From the NCBI GenBank assembly GCA_943367715.1, contig CALRJY020000028.1:1-64000 (forward strand): a stretch of 64,000 nucleotides of DNA, read 5' to 3'. The notes beneath the pieces were generated by a model. The model did not search any database. It saw only the letters and a list, made by a program, of their open reading frames with translations, and had not been told where the DNA came from. Of this stretch, positions 23,697 through 31,967 are shown piece by piece (the first letter of the stretch is position 1; each line of letters begins with the position of its first letter). Made by a program: the position numbers and the translations under genes. Source of the DNA: JAEYXS01 sp943367715 (GTDB lineage: Bacteria > Verrucomicrobiota > Verrucomicrobiia > Limisphaerales > JAEYXS01).

Positions 23697-25460
23697 TCAT
23701 CCCTTCACCTCCATCAGACTTGCCAGCACCTTCCTCGCCCGCTCCACCAGCGCATCCAGCTTCGCCACATCCGATACCGGCGCATACCGCGCCTGATTGC
23801 ACGCCTGGAACAGCTCATGCAATTCCTTCCGCGATTCCTCACGCAAAACTCCCAACCGCTCATCCACCACCGCCTCCGTGATCGCCGAAGCCGGCATATC
23901 CAAGCGCTCACCCAACCGTTCCTGCAACAACTTCGCCAGCAGATCAAAAAATTCTTTGCTCTTCCCGCCCGCCGCCAGCTCACTGAGCTGCGCCAATCCC
24001 GCCGCCTCACTCTGCGCCACCGCCTTGGCCCGTTGCGCCCGCGGATTCCGTGCCGCCAGTTCCGCTTGCTTCAACCGGAACGCCAGCACCGCCCACGCCA
24101 AGAGCGGCAACGCACTCACCATCCAAAACCACGGCCGCACCAGTGTCGGCGTAGCCACACTCACCACCGTCCCCAGATGCGGCTTGATGTGAAAAACATC
24201 CTTCACTGCCGTCGGCTCCTCCGTCTTCGCCTTCACCGCGCCCGAGGCCACCGTCGGCTGGGCGGGCGCCGCGCTGCTCGCCCTCACCTTCAGCGGAATA
24301 GGAGCCACATTGATCGTCTGGTACTTGCGCAGACCCGTGTCGAAATACGTGAACGCCATCGGCGGTATCTCCTTCACGTCCGAATTCTCCGGCACCACCA
24401 CCAGCTCGTAACGCTTCACCCCCTGGATGCCCAGATCATCCAGCGGCTTGAACTCGCTGTTCGGCGGATAGATCTTGAAATCGCGCCAGTCATCCGTCGG
24501 CGGCAACTGCACCGCATCCCATGCGCCTATGCCATTGATCTCCACCTGCAAGATCACCGGATCACCCACCGCCACCTCGTTCTTCGTCGCGACCATCCGG
24601 AAATTAAATTTGCCGATCGCCCCATTGAAATTCGCCGGACGCCCCTCTTCCGGCAAAGGCAGAATCTTCAGTTTGGCCGGCTCACTTCTCACCGTCATCG
24701 GCTGCGAACGATAGCGTTGCATTATCCCGCCAAAGACCGGATCAGTCCCTTGCACCGGTATCTGTAATTCCATGCTGCACTCCGCCGGTCCCAAGACCAC
24801 GTCCCCGGATTTCAATGCCTTCGCCGCGTATCGAAACGTATGCTGCTGATAAGTGCCCGTGGCCAACCGCACCCGTCCTTGCGTGTGCAAAGGCGGTGAA
24901 CTGAGCGAAAAACCATCTGCCTTCAATTGCGGCATGTCACTCCGCGCACTCTGAAAGAAAAGATTCATCTCCAGCGGAAACATCTCGCCCAGATAAAACT
25001 CATTCTTGGGCACCTTGAGCTGGATGAAGGCAAGTTTGTTGATCTCTTCCGCCGCGGCCGCCGCTGCAGTCTTCGCCGGCGTGACCTTCAACATCACCGG
25101 CTGCGACTGATGCTCCACCCCGCCCACCTTCACTTTGACGGGGCCGATGGTGTAATCTCCCGCCTTCGTCGCCCGGACAACGTAACCGATCTGGATCATT
25201 TCCGTGACCACGCCATTCTCGTTCCGGCGAAACTTGGAACCGCTCCCCTGCTTGAATTCCAGCTCCGGCACCGGCGGGATATCCGGCCACGCATTGAGAT
25301 CCGAGCCCGTGATGGTCACCGTGAACTGCGCCGTTTCATCGGCCCCGATCGTCGAACGGTCCAGCGTCGTCCGCACCTGCGCCAGCAACAACCACGGCAG
25401 CAGTAAGCAGCCGAGGAACAAACCCCGCATCAATACTCGTTGAATAAAAAATCCGTACAT
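23697..25460 (-). CDS. batD: BatD-like oxygen tolerance protein
   Basis: A 587-residue protein. A signal peptide is followed by a long extracytoplasmic part with beta-sandwich segments (TTLDRSTIGADETAQFTVTI, KAGDYTIGPVKVKVGG), one membrane helix (about residues 435-455) and a C-terminal helical cytoplasmic domain rich in Arg and Ala. This is the BatD/oxygen-tolerance family, thought to assist folding or envelope stress tolerance with MoxR and Bat VWA proteins. ATG at 25460 shares one base with the BatB stop (TGATG); a GTG codon just before it is an alternative. Its stop overlaps the extended batE frame. Confidence 0.88.
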   Translation of the reverse strand: MYGFFIQRVLMRGLFLGCLLLPWLLLAQVRTTLDRSTIGADETAQFTVTITGSDLNAWPDIPPVPELEFKQGSGSKFRRNENGVVTEMIQIGYVVRATKAGDYTIGPVKVKVGGVEHQSQPVMLKVTPAKTAAAAAAEEINKLAFIQLKVPKNEFYLGEMFPLEMNLFFQSARSDMPQLKADGFSLSSPPLHTQGRVRLATGTYQQHTFRYAAKALKSGDVVLGPAECSMELQIPVQGTDPVFGGIMQRYRSQPMTVRSEPAKLKILPLPEEGRPANFNGAIGKFNFRMVATKNEVAVGDPVILQVEINGIGAWDAVQLPPTDDWRDFKIYPPNSEFKPLDDLGIQGVKRYELVVVPENSDVKEIPPMAFTYFDTGLRKYQTINVAPIPLKVRASSAAPAQPTVASGAVKAKTEEPTAVKDVFHIKPHLGTVVSVATPTLVRPWFWMVSALPLLAWAVLAFRLKQAELAARNPRAQRAKAVAQSEAAGLAQLSELAAGGKSKEFFDLLAKLLQERLGERLDMPASAITEAVVDERLGVLREESRKELHELFQACNQARYAPVSDVAKLDALVERARKVLASLMEVKG

Positions 25461-27472
25461 CACCAGTCTTTGAATACCTTCGGCTTCGCCTTGCCATCCT
25501 TCGGCGGCTGAAAGATGAGGGCGCGTTCCTGCCCCTTCAGATCATCCAGTAACTGCATCGCCTGTTCCAAAGTCATCTCGCCACTAGCCTGCGCCTGCAT
25601 CGGCTCGCCATTCTCACCCTGATCGGGTTGCTTCCCGTCCTTCTTCTCATCGCCTTTCTTCTTCCCCTGCTGATCAGCCTGTTGCTTGTCCTGTTTGCTG
25701 TCTTTCTGCCCGTCATCCTTCTCTTTCTTGGCCTGGTCCTGCTTTTTCAGCTCCTGCTCGTCGCCCTGCTTTTTCTCCTGATCCTTCTGATCGTCCTTCT
25801 GTTTCTGATCCTGTTTCTTCTCCTGATCCTTGCCCTGCTGATCTTTTTGATCCTGCTTTTTCTGCTCCTGCTTCTGCTTCTCTTTGTCGTCCGGATTCTC
25901 TTTCTTGTCCTGGTTCTTGTCGTCCGGATTCTGTTGTTTCTGCTGTTGCTCCTGCTGTTTCTTCAGCTCTTCCAATTTGCGCTGGACCAGGTCGCGATTG
26001 AACTTCGCATCCGCATCTTCCGGATTCAGCTTGAGCGCCCGGTCATAATCATAGATCGCCGATTCCCACATCTGCTGCTTGTCCGTCGCCTCCGTGCTCT
26101 TGTCCCCTTGGCGATAACGCGTATTCGCCCGGTTATAGTAAGCATCCCTCTGCAAGCCCAGGTCCGTCGTGCGCAAGGCTTCATTGAACTGGTTCACCGC
26201 CGTGTCAAAATCCTCCGCGCGATACGCCGCCGCCCCCGCGTTGTAATGCAGCCGCGCATCTGCCGGTCGCTCCCGCAAAAGCCGGTTATACTCCTCCAGT
26301 GCCGCCTTATACTCGCCGGATTCAAACGCCTTCCGCGCCTGTGCCGGTGAACCCATCGCTGCATTGTTCAGCAGCCAGAAAGCCAGCATCGTCACTACGA
26401 CCGCCGGGACCGCTTGGCGTTTCAATAAGGGATTGGCGACCGCTTGTGCCGGTTTCGTAGCGGGCAATCCCTGCAACAACCATTCCAGGGCCAGCAACAA
26501 GATCGCCACCGCCAGCGGCCATTGAAAACGTTCCTTGAAACGCTGCACCATCTTGGACTCGGACTCCGTCTTCGGCAGACCCGCCAGCCCTTGCTCATAC
26601 AGCGTTTCCATGGTCTTTGCCCCCGTCAGCGGCAAATAGAACCCATTGGCCTCCGTCGCGATCTCCCGCAGCAACGTCTCGTTCAAGCGCGAGCGCACAA
26701 TGTTCCCTTCTTCATCCCGCACATATTCCAGCCGCCCCTGCTCATCACGAAAGCTCAACAGTTCCCCGTTGGGCGTCCCCACCCCGATGGTGAATATCTT
26801 CAATCCCGCTTTGGCCGCCTCCTTCGCCGCCTCGATGGCCCCTTCCTCATGGTCCTCACCATCCGTCAAAAGGATCAGCACCTTGTGATTGTCCTCATCC
26901 TTCTTAAATGCTTGCGTGGCCGTGCGAATCGCCTCGGATAGAGAACTGCCGCCCTGCGGAATGACGCCCGTATCCACTGCGCTGAGACTGAGCCGGAACG
27001 CCTCATCGTCAAACGTCAGCGGACATTGCAAAAACGCACTCCCTGCGAAGGCCACTAATCCCAGCCGATCCGTCTTCGCCACGCGCATCAGATCAATGCA
27101 CGCCAGCCGCGCCCGCTCTAGCCGCGTGGGCGGCACATCAGGAGCCAGCATGCTGCGACTGGTATCCACCGCCACTACTACATCCAATCCCTTCTGCCGC
27201 ACCTCCTCCCAAGTGTAGCCCCACTTCGGCTGCGCCAAAGCCAGCAGACCGAAAACCACCGCCCCACCCAGCAACGCATACCGGACTTTCTCCCGCGTGG
27301 CCGAATAACCGACCAGCAGCTTGTCGAACAATCGCGTGGGAATGAACAAAGCCATGGCCGCCTGCTTGCGCCGCCAAGCCCAGACAAAGAACACCAGCAG
27401 GCTCGGCACCGCACCCAGCGCCACCCACAGCAGCACGGGCATCTCGAACTGTATGTTATCCGGTCCGTTCAT
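25460..27472 (-). CDS. batB: Fused BatB (VWA) and BatC (TPR) protein with Lys/Gln-rich tail
   Basis: A 670-residue protein. N-terminal membrane segments (about 12-32 and 65-83) flank a VWA domain with the metal site DTSRS at 103-107 and LLTDGEDHEEG later. Two more hydrophobic segments follow at about 318-335 and 352-370, then TPR motifs (FESGEYKAALEEYNRLLRER, AIYDYDRALKLNPEDADAKF). The tail from about 515 to 630 is almost only Lys, Gln, Asp and Glu. In many bacteria BatB and BatC are separate genes; here one reading frame holds both. Operon spacing: 8 bases after batA, then overlap with batD. Confidence 0.88.
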   Translation of the reverse strand: MNGPDNIQFEMPVLLWVALGAVPSLLVFFVWAWRRKQAAMALFIPTRLFDKLLVGYSATREKVRYALLGGAVVFGLLALAQPKWGYTWEEVRQKGLDVVVAVDTSRSMLAPDVPPTRLERARLACIDLMRVAKTDRLGLVAFAGSAFLQCPLTFDDEAFRLSLSAVDTGVIPQGGSSLSEAIRTATQAFKKDEDNHKVLILLTDGEDHEEGAIEAAKEAAKAGLKIFTIGVGTPNGELLSFRDEQGRLEYVRDEEGNIVRSRLNETLLREIATEANGFYLPLTGAKTMETLYEQGLAGLPKTESESKMVQRFKERFQWPLAVAILLLALEWLLQGLPATKPAQAVANPLLKRQAVPAVVVTMLAFWLLNNAAMGSPAQARKAFESGEYKAALEEYNRLLRERPADARLHYNAGAAAYRAEDFDTAVNQFNEALRTTDLGLQRDAYYNRANTRYRQGDKSTEATDKQQMWESAIYDYDRALKLNPEDADAKFNRDLVQRKLEELKKQQEQQQKQQNPDDKNQDKKENPDDKEKQKQEQKKQDQKDQQGKDQEKKQDQKQKDDQKDQEKKQGDEQELKKQDQAKKEKDDGQKDSKQDKQQADQQGKKKGDEKKDGKQPDQGENGEPMQAQASGEMTLEQAMQLLDDLKGQERALIFQPPKDGKAKPKVFKDW

Positions 27473-27480
27473 CTAAATGC

Positions 27481-28485
27481 TCAAGGCAATCTCCGCCAGA
27501 TCGTGTGTCCCAGCAACACTTCCAGCAACAACAACCCCAACCCCGGCCACAACAGCCACGGAAACAGTTCCGTGAAATGCTGGTATTGTTTCACCTCGAC
27601 CTCGGTTTTCTCCAACCGGTCGATCTCGTCGTAAATATTGCGCAAGGTGTCCAGCTTGTCCGCACGGAAATACTTCCCGCCCGTCATGTTGGCTATCTTG
27701 GTCAGTGTCTCCTCGTCGATGTCCACGTTGATGGGTCGGTAACCGCGCCGCCCAAAGACATCCGTGTAAGGCAACCGCGCCGTCCCGCGTGTGCCCACGC
27801 CGATGGCATAGACCTTCACCCCCATCGCCTTCGCCGCCTCGGCCGCCGTCGAGGGAGAGATCTTCCCCGCCGTGTTTTGACCGTCCGTGATCAAGATGAC
27901 GATTTTGCTCTTCGATTGCACATCGCGCAGCCGGTTGATCGAAGCCGTGATGCCCGCCCCAATCGCCGTGCCTTCTTCTTTGATGGTATCCAGAGAAAGC
28001 CGTTCGAGCGTGGTCAGCAGAAAATCGTGATCCAGCGACAACGGCGCCGCGATATAGGCCTGTCCGGAAAAAGCCACCAGACCAATGCGGTCGCTGCCGC
28101 GCTTTTCCACAAACTCCTTCAGCACCTGCCGGGAGATGAACAACCGGTTCACCTGTTCGCCCTTGTAGGAAAATCCCTCATCCTCCGCCGCCATACTGTC
28201 CGAAAGGTCGAACGCCACCACGATGTCGATGCCGCTCGCCGAGATGCGTGACTCACCCTCCGTCCATTGCGGCCGCGCCAACGCCACCAGGAACAGCACC
28301 AGGCTCACCCAGCGCAAGGCTGCCAGCATGATCCGGCCCCAATCCCGCCGCACCGCATGCACTTCGCCCAGCACGCCGAGCGATGAGAACGTGAACGCCG
28401 CCCGACCAGACCGCCGCGCCCGCCACCAGGCCAGCAATGGCAGTGCCAGCAACAACAGCAAAAACCATGGCTGCGCAAACCTCAT
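27481..28485 (-). CDS. batA: BatA-like VWA membrane protein
   Basis: A 334-residue protein starting MRFAQPWFLL. Two N-terminal membrane segments (about 5-21 and 52-71) are followed by a VWA domain with the metal site DLSDS at 93-97 and the second metal motif ILITDGQNTAG, then a C-terminal membrane segment. This matches BatA of aerotolerance operons. The start gives an ATGA overlap with the upstream gene; an upstream in-frame ATG would overlap it further. Confidence 0.9.
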   Translation of the reverse strand: MRFAQPWFLLLLLALPLLAWWRARRSGRAAFTFSSLGVLGEVHAVRRDWGRIMLAALRWVSLVLFLVALARPQWTEGESRISASGIDIVVAFDLSDSMAAEDEGFSYKGEQVNRLFISRQVLKEFVEKRGSDRIGLVAFSGQAYIAAPLSLDHDFLLTTLERLSLDTIKEEGTAIGAGITASINRLRDVQSKSKIVILITDGQNTAGKISPSTAAEAAKAMGVKVYAIGVGTRGTARLPYTDVFGRRGYRPINVDIDEETLTKIANMTGGKYFRADKLDTLRNIYDEIDRLEKTEVEVKQYQHFTELFPWLLWPGLGLLLLEVLLGHTIWRRLP

Positions 28486-29360
28486 AGGTCTGACCTCCGG
28501 GCTTTGCATTGCACCGCTTCCACGAAATAGGTCAACCCCAACACCATGATGGCCACGCCCACAGGCTTCGACCAGATGGCCTCAAACATGTACTTGAACG
28601 TATGCCAGCCGAATCCCTTCTCACTCACCAACGGTTCCGGCGCAAAAGCCACATCACTCCACGCGAACATCTCCACCCCCAAGCCCACGATGACCACCGC
28701 CGCGATCACACAACGCAGGAATCGCACCCTCAGCACGACATCCGCCGCCATGGCCGCCGCACGCCTTGCATTCTCCTCCTCGGAATCAATCACGGGCGCA
28801 GTCACCATCACAGCCTGCGGTTTCGTTTCATCCACCAGTTGATGCGCCACGGAATGAAGCTGTTTCAGTTCCGTCTCCGCCGGTTCAAATCTGGCGAATT
28901 TCACCAGGTCGCAACGCTCCAGAAAATCCACCAGCGTCTTTTTCTGTCCCTCGTTCAGACGTGGGCTCTTCTGCAGTTCCAATAAAAACTCCTCCGTCGT
29001 GCGCTCTGGAGCCCTGAAACGAAACCGATCTTCCAGATAAACGCGCACCGCATCGGACACGGTTGAGCAAAACACCTTCGGCTCCATCAAGAGCCGTAAC
29101 GCCGCATCCAATTGCTGGTGCGCCTTTTGTTCCGGCGAAACACGAGGCCGCTCGGGCGGACGCGGCGGACGGCTCCTCCACAGCACATACAGTCGCCACA
29201 CGATGAACCCGCTGATGATCGCTACCACCGTCCACGTCAGCCATTCCCAGCCCAGCGGCACGTCCACCAGTGGGCGGATGTCACGGATGTCCGCTGCCGC
29301 CAGCTCGTTCGTGGCGGTGTCCGGTGTCGGGACGACGACTGCTCCAGTGCTCTTGATCAT
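28482..29360 (-). CDS. Bat-operon membrane protein (DUF4381-like)
   Basis: A 292-residue protein with an N-terminal extracytoplasmic part, one membrane segment (about 43-62), a basic linker (WRSRPPRPPERPR), a helical cytoplasmic domain (DAVRVYLEDRFRFRAPERTT, FLERCDLVKFARF) and two more membrane segments near the C-terminus (about 222-240 and 268-285). The place between DUF58 and BatA is where DUF4381 proteins normally sit, and the LEDRFRFRAPERTTEEF segment fits that family. It overlaps both neighbours by 4 bases. Confidence 0.75.
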   Translation of the reverse strand: MIKSTGAVVVPTPDTATNELAAADIRDIRPLVDVPLGWEWLTWTVVAIISGFIVWRLYVLWRSRPPRPPERPRVSPEQKAHQQLDAALRLLMEPKVFCSTVSDAVRVYLEDRFRFRAPERTTEEFLLELQKSPRLNEGQKKTLVDFLERCDLVKFARFEPAETELKQLHSVAHQLVDETKPQAVMVTAPVIDSEEENARRAAAMAADVVLRVRFLRCVIAAVVIVGLGVEMFAWSDVAFAPEPLVSEKGFGWHTFKYMFEAIWSKPVGVAIMVLGLTYFVEAVQCKARRSDL

Positions 29361-30289
29361 CCGTGACGACGACGTTTCTCGCGGGTTTCAAAGAAGCTGG
29401 CCAGCGCCGCCCCATACGCCTCATCCGTGCGCAGGCGAATGGTATCGATGCCCAGTGACCGGAAAAATTTCGTGAGCTCGGTCAATTCGCCTTCCTGCCG
29501 TTCGCGAAAACGGCTGCGGAAGCCCTCATCATTCGTGTTCACTTCCAGCACCTCGCCGGACTCGGCATCGCGCAAGGTCAACCGCCCCACCTTGGGCAGT
29601 TCCATTTCATGCCGGTCCGTGATCTGCACCGCCACCACATCATGACGGCGGTTCGCCTGCCGGATGGCCGCCGTGGCCACCGCGGACAGTTTGCGCTCAG
29701 CTCGTGGCTTCGTGATACCCGTGCGATTCTGCTCCAGAAAATCTGACACCAGCACGACAATGGCATGACGGCTGACCACTCGATTCAGAAAATCGATCGC
29801 ATTGCGCAGATCCGTCCCGCGCGATTGGGGCTCGAAGCACAACACCTCCCGGATCACCCGCAACACATGACGGCGTCCCTTGCGCGGCGGAATATATTTC
29901 TCCACCACATCGCTGAACAGCAGCACGCCCACCTTGTCCTGATTGCGTATCGCTGAAAACGCGAGCACCGAAGCAATCTCTGCCGCCAAATCCCGTTTCG
30001 ATTGTCCACCGGAACCGAACCAACCGGACGCACTGACATCCACCAGCAAAATGACCGTCAGCTCGCGCTCCTCCACGAACTTCTTCACGAAGGGATGGTT
30101 CATTCGCGCCGTCACGTTCCAGTCGATGGACCGCACTTCATCGCCCGGCTGATACTCGCGCACCTCGTCGAAGTTCATCCCCTGCCCCTTGAAGACACTG
30201 TGATAATGCCCGGAGAGCGACTCGCTCACCAACCGGCTGGTGCGCAACTCGATCTGCCGGACCTTCTTCAATATCTCGCGGGGAATCAT
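29357..30289 (-). CDS. DUF58 protein of the MoxR/Bat operon
   Basis: A 310-residue soluble protein. The N-terminal DUF58 pattern FKGQGMNFDEVREYQPGDEV, RSIDWNVTARMNHPFVKKF is clear, followed by a VWA-like fold with VDVSASGWF and a later VVLVSDFLEQN. DUF58 proteins are thought to carry clients for MoxR ATPases. The gene was presumably once directly after moxR; a toxin-antitoxin pair on the other strand (30338-30861) now separates them. It starts the downstream Bat run. Confidence 0.92.
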   Translation of the reverse strand: MIPREILKKVRQIELRTSRLVSESLSGHYHSVFKGQGMNFDEVREYQPGDEVRSIDWNVTARMNHPFVKKFVEERELTVILLVDVSASGWFGSGGQSKRDLAAEIASVLAFSAIRNQDKVGVLLFSDVVEKYIPPRKGRRHVLRVIREVLCFEPQSRGTDLRNAIDFLNRVVSRHAIVVLVSDFLEQNRTGITKPRAERKLSAVATAAIRQANRRHDVVAVQITDRHEMELPKVGRLTLRDAESGEVLEVNTNDEGFRSRFRERQEGELTELTKFFRSLGIDTIRLRTDEAYGAALASFFETREKRRRHG

Positions 30290-30337
30290 GACAGATTACC
30301 CCTTGTCAGCTTCGCCGGACGGCGTAAATTAAATGAC

Positions 30338-30568
30338 ATGAGCGCAGGCGAAATCCTGGAACAAATCCGCAAGCTGCCCAAGGACGAGCAACTGACCGTC
30401 TTCGAACATCTGCGTGATGAGTTTACTCCCGGCCACGACGGCCTAACCCTCAAAGAGGTTGCCGAACTGGGACGAAGGATCGAAGAACACAAACGCAATC
30501 CTGATGACGTTGTTTCTTGGGAAGCGGTAAAAGCGAAAGCCGAAGCACGTCTGGCCGCCAAGAAATGA
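30338..30568 (+). CDS. Antitoxin-like small protein of a ParE/RelE pair
   Basis: A 76-residue protein, MSAGEILEQIRKLPKDEQLT, with a helical, charged body and a Lys/Ala-rich end (KAKAEARLAAKK). The N-terminal part IRKLPKDEQLTVFEHLRDEF resembles the helical domain of many antitoxins that pair with RelE/ParE toxins. It overlaps the toxin gene by 4 bases (ATGA). A short inverted repeat CGCC-ggac-GGCG lies just before the start and could be the autoregulatory site. It is divergent from the DUF58 gene by 48 bases. Confidence 0.75.
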   Translation: MSAGEILEQIRKLPKDEQLTVFEHLRDEFTPGHDGLTLKEVAELGRRIEEHKRNPDDVVSWEAVKAKAEARLAAKK

Positions 30569-30861
30569 AGCGTCCCGTTGTCTTCCGGCGAATTGCCGAA
30601 AACGAGTTCCTCGACGCGATCGACTGGTATAATGAGGCCAGGGAAGGTTTGGGTGATGAATTCAAGATTGCGGTTGAAACCATGCTCGCACAAATCAGCC
30701 GCCAACCCGAACGTTTCGCTGCCACCCGGCTGGATAGCCGCCGCGCCGTGATGAGCCGGTTTCCCTACACAATCCATTTCTGGATTGAGCCGGAAAGAAT
30801 CGTGGTGCTTGCGGTATTTCATGGAGCTAGAGATCCAGAAGATCTGAAATATCGTTACTAA
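30565..30861 (+). CDS. RelE/ParE-family toxin
   Basis: A 98-residue protein with the ParE-type pattern: VVFRRIAENEFLDAIDWYNE at the start, FKIAVETMLAQISRQPERFA in the middle, then RRAVMSRFPYTIHFWIEPER and VLAVFHGARDPEDLKYRY at the end. Members either poison gyrase (ParE) or cut mRNA at the ribosome (RelE). The RFPY...VLAVFHGARDPE ending is the ParE-like form. Its stop is 4 bases from the convergent moxR stop. Confidence 0.9.
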   Translation: MKRPVVFRRIAENEFLDAIDWYNEAREGLGDEFKIAVETMLAQISRQPERFAATRLDSRRAVMSRFPYTIHFWIEPERIVVLAVFHGARDPEDLKYRY

Positions 30862-30865
30862 CGGC

Positions 30866-31855
30866 TCACGGCACCGGCAGCTCATCCAGCAGCTTCTGCA
30901 CGATGATCTCGCTGGTCTTGTCCTCCGCCTCCGCCTCGTATGTCACCGTCACGCGATGCCGCAGCACATCCATGGCGATGCTCTTCACATCCTGCGGCGT
31001 CACATACCCGCGACCCTTCAGGAAGGCATGCGCCTTGGCGGAGAGTGTCAGTGCGATGGTCGCACGCGGTGAAGCCCCGAGCTGGATCATCCCCTCCAGG
31101 TTGATCTTGTAGTTCTTCGGCTCACGCGTGGCGCAAACGAGGTCCACGATGTAATCCTTCACCTTGTCATCGATGTAGATGTCATTGATAACCTGTCGCG
31201 CATCGAGGATCTGTTTCGGGCTGACGACGGCTTGCGCGCTCGGCAATCCCGAAGTCCGCGCCATCAGGTCCAGAATCTGCCGTTCCTCATCGCGGGAAGG
31301 GTAGCCCACTTTGAGCTTCAACATGAACCGGTCCACCTGCGCTTCGGGCAAGGGATATGTTCCTTCTTGCTCAATCGGGTTCTGCGTGGCCAGCACCAAG
31401 AAAGGCTCCTCCAGCGGATACGTCTTGTCTCCGATGGTCACCTGCCGCTCCTGCATGGCTTCCAGCAGGGCACTTTGCACTTTGGCCGGAGCGCGGTTGA
31501 TTTCGTCTGCCAGAACAATATTTGCAAAGACCGGCCCCTTCCGCGTCGTGAAGGCACCAGATTGCGGATTGAAGATCTGCGTGCCGATGACGTCCGCTGG
31601 CAGCATGTCTGGCGTGAACTGGAGCCGGGAGAACCGGACGTTCAATGAGTTCGCCAATGTTTTCACGGATAGAGTCTTGGCCAGCCCTGGAACACCCTCC
31701 AGCAGCACATGTCCATTGGCCAGCAGGCCGATGACCAGCCGCTCCACCAGATACTTCTGGCCGACGACCACCCGGTTGATCTCCCCCAGCAAGCCGGGGA
31801 CAAAAGCCGATGCTTCCTGCACGGCGGCGTTGATCGCGCTAATTCCTGTACTCAT
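30866..31855 (-). CDS. moxR: MoxR-family AAA+ ATPase
   Basis: A 329-residue ATPase from MSTGISAIN. Walker A is GVPGLAKT at 54-61 and Walker B is LADE at 115-118, with sensor segment LVLATQNPIEQEGTYPLPEA. MoxR ATPases act as chaperones for VWA-domain partners, here the DUF58 and Bat proteins. The usual head position in the operon is kept, but an opposite-strand toxin-antitoxin pair sits directly downstream, so transcription to DUF58 must cross it or use a new promoter. Confidence 0.93.
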   Translation of the reverse strand: MSTGISAINAAVQEASAFVPGLLGEINRVVVGQKYLVERLVIGLLANGHVLLEGVPGLAKTLSVKTLANSLNVRFSRLQFTPDMLPADVIGTQIFNPQSGAFTTRKGPVFANIVLADEINRAPAKVQSALLEAMQERQVTIGDKTYPLEEPFLVLATQNPIEQEGTYPLPEAQVDRFMLKLKVGYPSRDEERQILDLMARTSGLPSAQAVVSPKQILDARQVINDIYIDDKVKDYIVDLVCATREPKNYKINLEGMIQLGASPRATIALTLSAKAHAFLKGRGYVTPQDVKSIAMDVLRHRVTVTYEAEAEDKTSEIIVQKLLDELPVP

Positions 31856-31967
31856 GCGTTTTTCAATCAAATACCTGTTCCCAAAAGACAATCCAATACC
31901 GGATATGTTCAGAAAAAATTGCCTGAATAGCGAAACCAATCTGGAATCCATTTGCCATGCTGCATAA

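Noticed and set aside
23503..23802. Longer N-terminus for batE (up to 100 extra residues)
   Set aside because: The extra part is encoded by two dispersed repeats and is Arg/Gly/Pro-rich; a signal-like start at 23502 fits the family better. An ATG overlapping batD (23700) remains formally possible.
25628..26350. Leu/Ile/Val-rich frame that looks like a membrane protein
   Set aside because: It is the complement of the Lys/Gln/Asp-rich tail of the BatB/C fusion; the hydrophobicity is a by-product of that repeat.
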